Shown here: piece after piece, positions 7,046 through 10,313 of the stretch | How positions within the stretch are numbered: the first letter of the stretch is position 1 | How the letters are laid out: each line of letters starts with the position of its first letter | Origin: JBJHCA01 sp050485785 | Lineage (GTDB): Bacteria; Bacteroidota; Bacteroidia; Chitinophagales; Saprospiraceae | Direction: 5' to 3' | Assembly: GCA_050485785.1 (NCBI GenBank) | Contig: JBJHCA010000103.1 | Coordinates: forward strand, 1 to 10,313 | DNA: 10,313 nucleotides | Made by a program: the position numbers and the translations under genes | The notes under the pieces: model-generated | What the model was told of the DNA's origin: nothing | Databases searched by the model: none | Seen by the model: the letters and a program-made list of their open reading frames with translations, nothing else

Positions 7046-7246
7046 TCCGTCACAATGCATGGAATACGTTGATGGATGCGGAATATTATTGCCGATCAAT
7101 TTCGATGCAGTACTGTTGTTGGGAAGTTGATTTTTTGGGATAACTCTTTGTTGTGCTTTGATCGCAGGGCAGCATGGAACGCGTGATTTTAATTTTTCGA
7201 TGCATGACCCTTAAGCAACGTTTTTCCTTTACGATGCCTTTCCTTG
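7046..7246. other. Convergent spacer without a gene
   Basis: This 201-base gap separates the ends of kbl and the DUF4403 gene. I find no start-to-stop frame of interest and no convincing terminator for either gene. It holds a 10-base direct repeat TTTCGATGCA (7100-7109 and 7195-7204) and two further GATGC copies near 7075 and 7224, plus a T6 run after GTTGA near 7130 without a strong stem before it. It may be decayed sequence. Confidence 0.5.
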
Positions 7247-8689
7247 TCAGGGATCGGTTATCCACAACCTGCGGCGCATATTGAGTTGTTCCAGGTCGAG
7301 TCTGGCTTTACCCCGGGTGTAGATATTAAAATGAAGGTGATTGCCGGACACCAGCCAGTCGATATAGTCAAAGTTCAGGTCTTTAAAGGTAAGACTGATT
7401 CTGTCACCTACCCTTCCGGTATCAATGGCATAAGAGATGATCTCCGGTAACACATCGATGTACTCATCCAGATTGATAATGAGAAAATGTTTTAATGTTT
7501 CCATAATGTTGTCATGAAACCATTCAACGGCAGTGTTCACCATAGTACTGGAGGTATTAACCTCATATCTGAAGTGGTTGATGTGCATGGTCTTTCCATC
7601 GGGGTCATATTCGGGCTTCCCTTGTACAATAACATGTCCGGTTATATCACCGCTGAGTTCGCTTTTAAGGGCGATGCCATGGGTAGTTCCAAACATGATC
7701 ACCGTGTCCATCATCACCGTATAGCCGTACCGCGAAAAGCTTTGACCGGCTGCCAGACTGCTCAGGTAAGCTGAAGTTTCGCGATAGGGAATACTGCCGT
7801 TCAATACCAGGTTAAAACTGTCAGACGGATCCGAAATTATGAGGTTTGGCAACGGAACAAACACATCCGGAGTATCCACACTAAACGGAATCACTTTGGC
7901 TTTGAGTTCAACGGACAAGTCAAACATCAGCGCTTCGGGATCATTCAAACGGATGCGCCCGGTTACCGTTTCAGGTTGAAATACAAGCCAGGCATGAGGA
8001 TACTGTTTAATGATGTGCATGGGCTTTTGAATGTCCTGCCACACTTTGTTGATGGGTCTCCTGAAATTGACATCCTGATGGAAAACATCATCCAGCTTAG
8101 CCAGCAATTCGCTTTCATGGCCTTTGAGCAAGCGGGTGATCATGTCTTTGATATCAATCTCCACAAAGGCTATGCGCAATGCGGGGTCCTTTACCCAGAT
8201 GATGGTATCAAGGCTTGTAGAGGTAACCAGTCTCCATTGATGATCAAGGTCAGCATCTACAGTCAGCCTCAGAATCATTTCAGCATTAACGGGTTCCCGG
8301 TTACTCAACTGAACACCCAATACGCGGGTAGTGAATTTTCCTTCAGCACTGATGGGAACATCAATCCTGAATTTCTCATTGCGCAGGGCCAGCCTTATGG
8401 GTTCAGCACGGGTGAGTGACAACCAAAGCGTATCCCTTCCTTCGTTCACCGGAAAGTGCCTGTCCAGAAATTTCCCGCTGATCTTTCGGTTGAGCCACTG
8501 TTCAAAATACCTGACTTCATAGCGCAAGGGAAGTGCTACCAAAGAAACCGGTACGGGAAATACCGTATCATACTCAATGCGATCTCCAATGATATCCCGG
8601 CTTGTCTCCACGCCACACCCAACCCAATTACCGGCCAGTAAGCAAATGAAGAGGCTGAACAATATACTGCGGGGTATCCAATGGCTCAT
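7247..8689 (-). CDS. DUF4403 family putative lipoprotein
   Basis: A 480-residue protein whose overall sequence pattern I recognise as DUF4403, an uncharacterised family frequent in Bacteroidota and Proteobacteria. Residues 1-24 form a hydrophobic export signal ending WVGC with C25, a plausible lipobox despite tryptophan at -3, so the mature protein is probably lipid-anchored in the envelope. The rest is rich in alternating polar and hydrophobic strands, with two similar-looking halves: a PVSLVALPLRYEV strand near 46-58 opens the first, and segments such as VTGHVIVQGKPEYD lie in the second. No catalytic motif is seen. The architecture suggests a long beta-sheet protein, perhaps lipid-binding, but this is inference only. 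It lies 89 bp downstream of the TonB-family gene on the same strand, with a terminator-like hairpin between, so co-transcription is uncertain. Confidence 0.8.
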   Translation of the reverse strand: MSHWIPRSILFSLFICLLAGNWVGCGVETSRDIIGDRIEYDTVFPVPVSLVALPLRYEVRYFEQWLNRKISGKFLDRHFPVNEGRDTLWLSLTRAEPIRLALRNEKFRIDVPISAEGKFTTRVLGVQLSNREPVNAEMILRLTVDADLDHQWRLVTSTSLDTIIWVKDPALRIAFVEIDIKDMITRLLKGHESELLAKLDDVFHQDVNFRRPINKVWQDIQKPMHIIKQYPHAWLVFQPETVTGRIRLNDPEALMFDLSVELKAKVIPFSVDTPDVFVPLPNLIISDPSDSFNLVLNGSIPYRETSAYLSSLAAGQSFSRYGYTVMMDTVIMFGTTHGIALKSELSGDITGHVIVQGKPEYDPDGKTMHINHFRYEVNTSSTMVNTAVEWFHDNIMETLKHFLIINLDEYIDVLPEIISYAIDTGRVGDRISLTFKDLNFDYIDWLVSGNHLHFNIYTRGKARLDLEQLNMRRRLWITDP

Positions 8690-8720
8690 AACTGGCAGTT
8701 TCGGGCTGATATATACAGAA

Positions 8721-8746
8721 AGAGGCTGGCCAAATTGCCAACCTCT
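8721..8746 (-). terminator. Stem-loop between the TonB-family and DUF4403 genes
   Basis: AGAGGCTGGC (8721-8730) pairs with GCCAACCTCT (8737-8746) around a 6-base loop, 9 of 10 positions matched. On the minus strand it begins 33 bases past the TonB-family stop and is followed by TTTCTGTATATAT, a T-rich but imperfect tail. It may end or attenuate transcription from the TonB-family gene before the DUF4403 gene. Confidence 0.5.
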
Positions 8747-8778
8747 CCCTGAATAAATTTCGTTTCACTGAATATTGT

Positions 8779-9690
8779 TTAACCTTCGAGCCGGAACCGA
8801 ACAGGCAGGTTATATATTACGCGTACGGTTTGATTTCGCTGACGACCCGGAGTCCATCGTTCCGGCATGTCGTTCATGAGGCGAACAACCCTCAAGGCTT
8901 CTTCGCCACAGCCTCCGGGCACATTTCTCACGATCTCTGCATCGGTAATTCTGCCATCGCGCTCTACAACAAAGCGGATTACGGCTGTTCCTTCAATGCC
9001 ATTTTCGCGGGCAATAGCCGGATAGCGAATATTGCGGTAGATGAACTCAAGCATTCTTTGGTCTGCACAGGCTTTCTTTTCCTCATCGGTACCGCGCATA
9101 TCTTCACAGCCGGGGAAACGAGGCATTTGCTCCACTACGGTGAAAATCTCTTCGAGGTCCTCTTGTGGTGGCGGGGGTGGAGGCGGCGGTGGAGGCGGCG
9201 GTGTTGGTGTATATTCCACCGGCTCATTGATCACATCATCCAGTGAAGTATCTTCAAATACGATATCTTCATCAATTTCCTCATCGGGTACCTCTTCAAT
9301 AACCGGAGGTGGCGGTGGTGGTGGGGGTGGTGGTGGAGGCTCAGCTGTACGCGGAGGCTCAATTTCTATATCATCGGGAAGGTCCAGGGCAAAGTCGGGA
9401 ATGACTACCCTGTCATCGTAAGTAGTCCAGTTAAAGGCCAGAAATACGATGGCTATGGCCAATACTATGCCCAGTCTGTGGAAAATTCCGATGTAGCGGA
9501 ATGAATCCACTTCGGTGTACTTGCTTCGGTTGGCAAGTAACTTATTGGGATCTTCCTTGTGCTTCTCGGTTAAGGTTTCCTGCTTTCTGTTGTCGAGTTT
9601 GTTCTTCAAAAACAGGATCATTCCAAGGGTGACCACGGCGATGGCCAGTAAAATGATCAGAAGCGTACCACCTGTGATTGCAAAGTCCAT
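8779..9690 (-). CDS. TonB-family energy transducer with an extra N-terminal membrane helix
   Basis: This 303-residue protein should link the inner-membrane proton gradient (ExbB/ExbD) to TonB-dependent outer-membrane receptors. In order: membrane helix about 7-28; a basic, lysine-rich loop 29-70; a second helix about 73-87 followed by FNWTTYD, which looks like the usual Bacteroidota TonB anchor; a periplasmic arm with two runs of exactly 12 prolines (118-129 and 164-175) separated by an acidic stretch; and a TonB C-terminal domain at about 190-303 (RFPGCED, the ADQRMLEFIY helix, IRYPAIARENGIEGTA, YNLPVRF at the end). Two cysteines, C195 and C208, flank its start. The first helix and loop are additional to the usual plan. 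No exbB or exbD is in the window and no clear promoter was found upstream. Specific receptor partners cannot be named. Confidence 0.92.
   Translation of the reverse strand: MDFAITGGTLLIILLAIAVVTLGMILFLKNKLDNRKQETLTEKHKEDPNKLLANRSKYTEVDSFRYIGIFHRLGIVLAIAIVFLAFNWTTYDDRVVIPDFALDLPDDIEIEPPRTAEPPPPPPPPPPPPVIEEVPDEEIDEDIVFEDTSLDDVINEPVEYTPTPPPPPPPPPPPPQEDLEEIFTVVEQMPRFPGCEDMRGTDEEKKACADQRMLEFIYRNIRYPAIARENGIEGTAVIRFVVERDGRITDAEIVRNVPGGCGEEALRVVRLMNDMPERWTPGRQRNQTVRVIYNLPVRFRLEG
9166..9339 (-). repeat. Two 12-proline codon runs in the TonB-family gene
   Basis: Proline codons run at 9304-9339 and 9166-9201, each exactly 12 codons, with mixed third bases (CCA, CCG, CCT, CCC) rather than a single repeated codon. 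On the protein they form rigid polyproline segments of the periplasmic arm on either side of an acidic linker. The mixed codons argue against recent slippage. Such runs usually need elongation factor P to be translated efficiently. Confidence 0.9.
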
Positions 9691-9718
9691 AAGCCAGGTT
9701 TTAATTATTAATCATCAT

Positions 9719-9749
9719 TGCAGTTCATTCAGTTTTGGTTCTGCAGTTC
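9719..9749. promoter_or_regulatory. TGCAGTTC direct repeat upstream of the TonB-family gene
   Basis: TGCAGTTC occurs at 9719-9726 and 9742-9749, start to start 23 bp, about two helical turns, 30-60 bases before the TonB-family ATG. TGCAG and CTGCA also make an imperfect inverted arrangement here. It may be a regulator site; chance cannot be excluded. Confidence 0.2.
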
Positions 9750-9775
9750 CGGAATCACTTCATACACAGGTATAA

Positions 9776-9789
9776 CGCATAAAAATGCG
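9776..9789 (-). other. Small hairpin after gcvH
   Basis: CGCAT and ATGCG flank a 4-base loop (TTTT on the minus strand), 34 bases past the gcvH stop. The stem is only 5 bp and the following bases are not a U-run, so termination here would be weak. gcvH and the TonB-family gene may therefore share a transcript. Confidence 0.25.
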
Positions 9790-9822
9790 GAAGCGTTTAA
9801 GGGGTACACTGCCCACAAAGAG

Positions 9823-10203
9823 TTATGCACCAATAAGATCCTTATAGGCATCAACGTCAAGCAGCTCGTCGAGTTCAGCCATGTCTGACATTTTGATTTT
9901 GATGATCCACCCGTCTCCGTATGGGTCTGCATTGGCGGTTTCAGGATGGCCATCCAGCAGATCATTGACTTCAGCCACTTCGCCTGATACCGGCATGAAC
10001 ATATCGGATACGGTTTTCACGGCTTCAATGGTGCCGAAAATGTCGTCCTTATTCAGTGTTTCGCCCAGCGTGGTAATATCGATATAGACGATATCGCCCA
10101 GTTCGCTTTGGGCAAAATCTGTGATGCCAACGTAAGCGAAATCACCTTCGACCCTGATCCATTCGTGCTCGTTGGTGTACTTTAAGTTATCCGGAAATTT
10201 CAT
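9823..10203 (-). CDS. gcvH: Glycine cleavage system H protein
   Basis: A 126-residue lipoyl carrier of the glycine cleavage system. Its lipoyl-lysine swings the aminomethyl group from the P protein (decarboxylation) to the T protein (transfer to tetrahydrofolate) and is reoxidised by the L protein; it acts in the cytoplasm. The lipoylated lysine is K63 in EAVKTVSD. Other family marks are YTNEHEW at 9-15, VGITDFAQSELGDIVY at 25-40, PVSGEV at 71-76 with the NDLL segment after it, and DPYGDGWI at 93-100. Length is that of the family (about 125-130). P, T and L genes are not in the window. It handles glycine, the product of the nearby threonine dehydrogenase and Kbl pair. A promoter candidate ends about 20 bases before the ATG. 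Confidence 0.97.
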   Translation of the reverse strand: MKFPDNLKYTNEHEWIRVEGDFAYVGITDFAQSELGDIVYIDITTLGETLNKDDIFGTIEAVKTVSDMFMPVSGEVAEVNDLLDGHPETANADPYGDGWIIKIKMSDMAELDELLDVDAYKDLIGA

Positions 10204-10221
10204 AGAACTGAATTAAAGATG

Positions 10222-10253
10222 CAAAATGATTTTATTTTGGTGGACAAAACAAA
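10222..10253 (-). promoter_or_regulatory. Promoter of gcvH
   Basis: On the minus strand TTTG (10250-10253), a 20-base spacer and TCATTTTG (10222-10229) fit TTTG-N20-TAnnTTTG with one mismatch (C for A). Transcription would begin near 10217, about 14 bases before the ATG, leaving no room for a glycine riboswitch in the leader. Confidence 0.5.
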
Positions 10254-10313
10254 GGATTTTTTTTTAGAGCGCGACATCAAAAGCCAAAAAAAACACGCCG
10301 GCCGTCAATAATT

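Noticed and set aside
9041..9421. Plus-strand frame rich in glycine and serine, like a silk or cell-wall protein
   Set aside because: It is the antisense of the polyproline codons of the TonB-family gene; the glycine runs are a by-product.
9729..9965. 78-codon minus-strand frame overlapping the end of gcvH
   Set aside because: It runs in another frame through the conserved gcvH C terminus and has no domain; gcvH ends normally at 9823.
10204..10313. Glycine riboswitch upstream of gcvH
   Set aside because: The likely leader is about 14 bases and no paired aptamer elements are visible in this A/T-rich stretch.
10261..10313. Terminator of a gene to the right (GC-rich GGCCGGC followed by T8 on the minus strand)
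   Set aside because: The stem is only about 3 bp as seen, and the upstream gene is outside the window, so it cannot be judged.
1..10313. CRISPR array, tRNA, rRNA, transposase or phage genes
   Set aside because: No regularly spaced repeats, tRNA-like cloverleaf or mobile-element protein was found on either strand; coding sequence is continuous and conventional.

Overview
The window looks like chromosomal DNA from a Bacteroidota bacterium (Bacteroidales/Flavobacteriales grade; genus not resolvable). Three things point there. The proteins are of Bacteroidota type: a fused E1 alpha/beta 2-oxoacid dehydrogenase, a UDP-galactose-epimerase-like L-threonine dehydrogenase, DUF1573 and DUF4403 exported proteins, and a TonB with long proline tracts. 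Several intergenic regions carry matches to the Bacteroidota promoter pattern TTTG-N19-20-TAnnTTTG. Purine-rich Shine-Dalgarno sequences are not evident before the starts. The region is ordinary housekeeping DNA: I see no prophage, CRISPR array, transposase, tRNA or rRNA.

Layout, left to right. 1-257 is non-coding; it looks like a dispersed repeat or a decayed coding relic ending in a small mirror-symmetric hairpin. 258-2657 (-) is a fused E1 component of a branched-chain-type 2-oxoacid dehydrogenase. 2658-2953 is a divergent promoter region. 2954-3430 (+) is a small exported DUF1573 protein, followed by a strong intrinsic terminator whose U-tract contains the -7-like box of the next gene. 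3552-4760 (+) is a class I/II PLP aminotransferase. It converges, with a 16-bp gap, on 4777-5742 (-), an SDR-type L-threonine 3-dehydrogenase. This is divergent from 5855-7045 (+), glycine C-acetyltransferase (kbl). 7046-7246 is a convergent spacer. 7247-8689 (-) is a DUF4403 putative lipoprotein, 8779-9690 (-) a TonB-family protein with an extra N-terminal membrane segment, and 9823-10203 (-) the glycine cleavage H protein (gcvH).

How the genes work together. Threonine dehydrogenase makes 2-amino-3-oxobutyrate and Kbl splits it with CoA into glycine and acetyl-CoA. GcvH carries the lipoyl arm of the glycine cleavage system, which oxidises glycine to CO2, ammonia and methylene-tetrahydrofolate. 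With the branched-chain-type E1 and the aminotransferase, five of the eight genes concern amino-acid catabolism, although they lie in several transcription units. The other three are envelope proteins (DUF1573, DUF4403, TonB). The most unusual features are the extra membrane segment on TonB, the DD in place of NN in the E1 thiamine motif, the overlapping terminator and promoter at 3493-3530, and the relic at 1-240.
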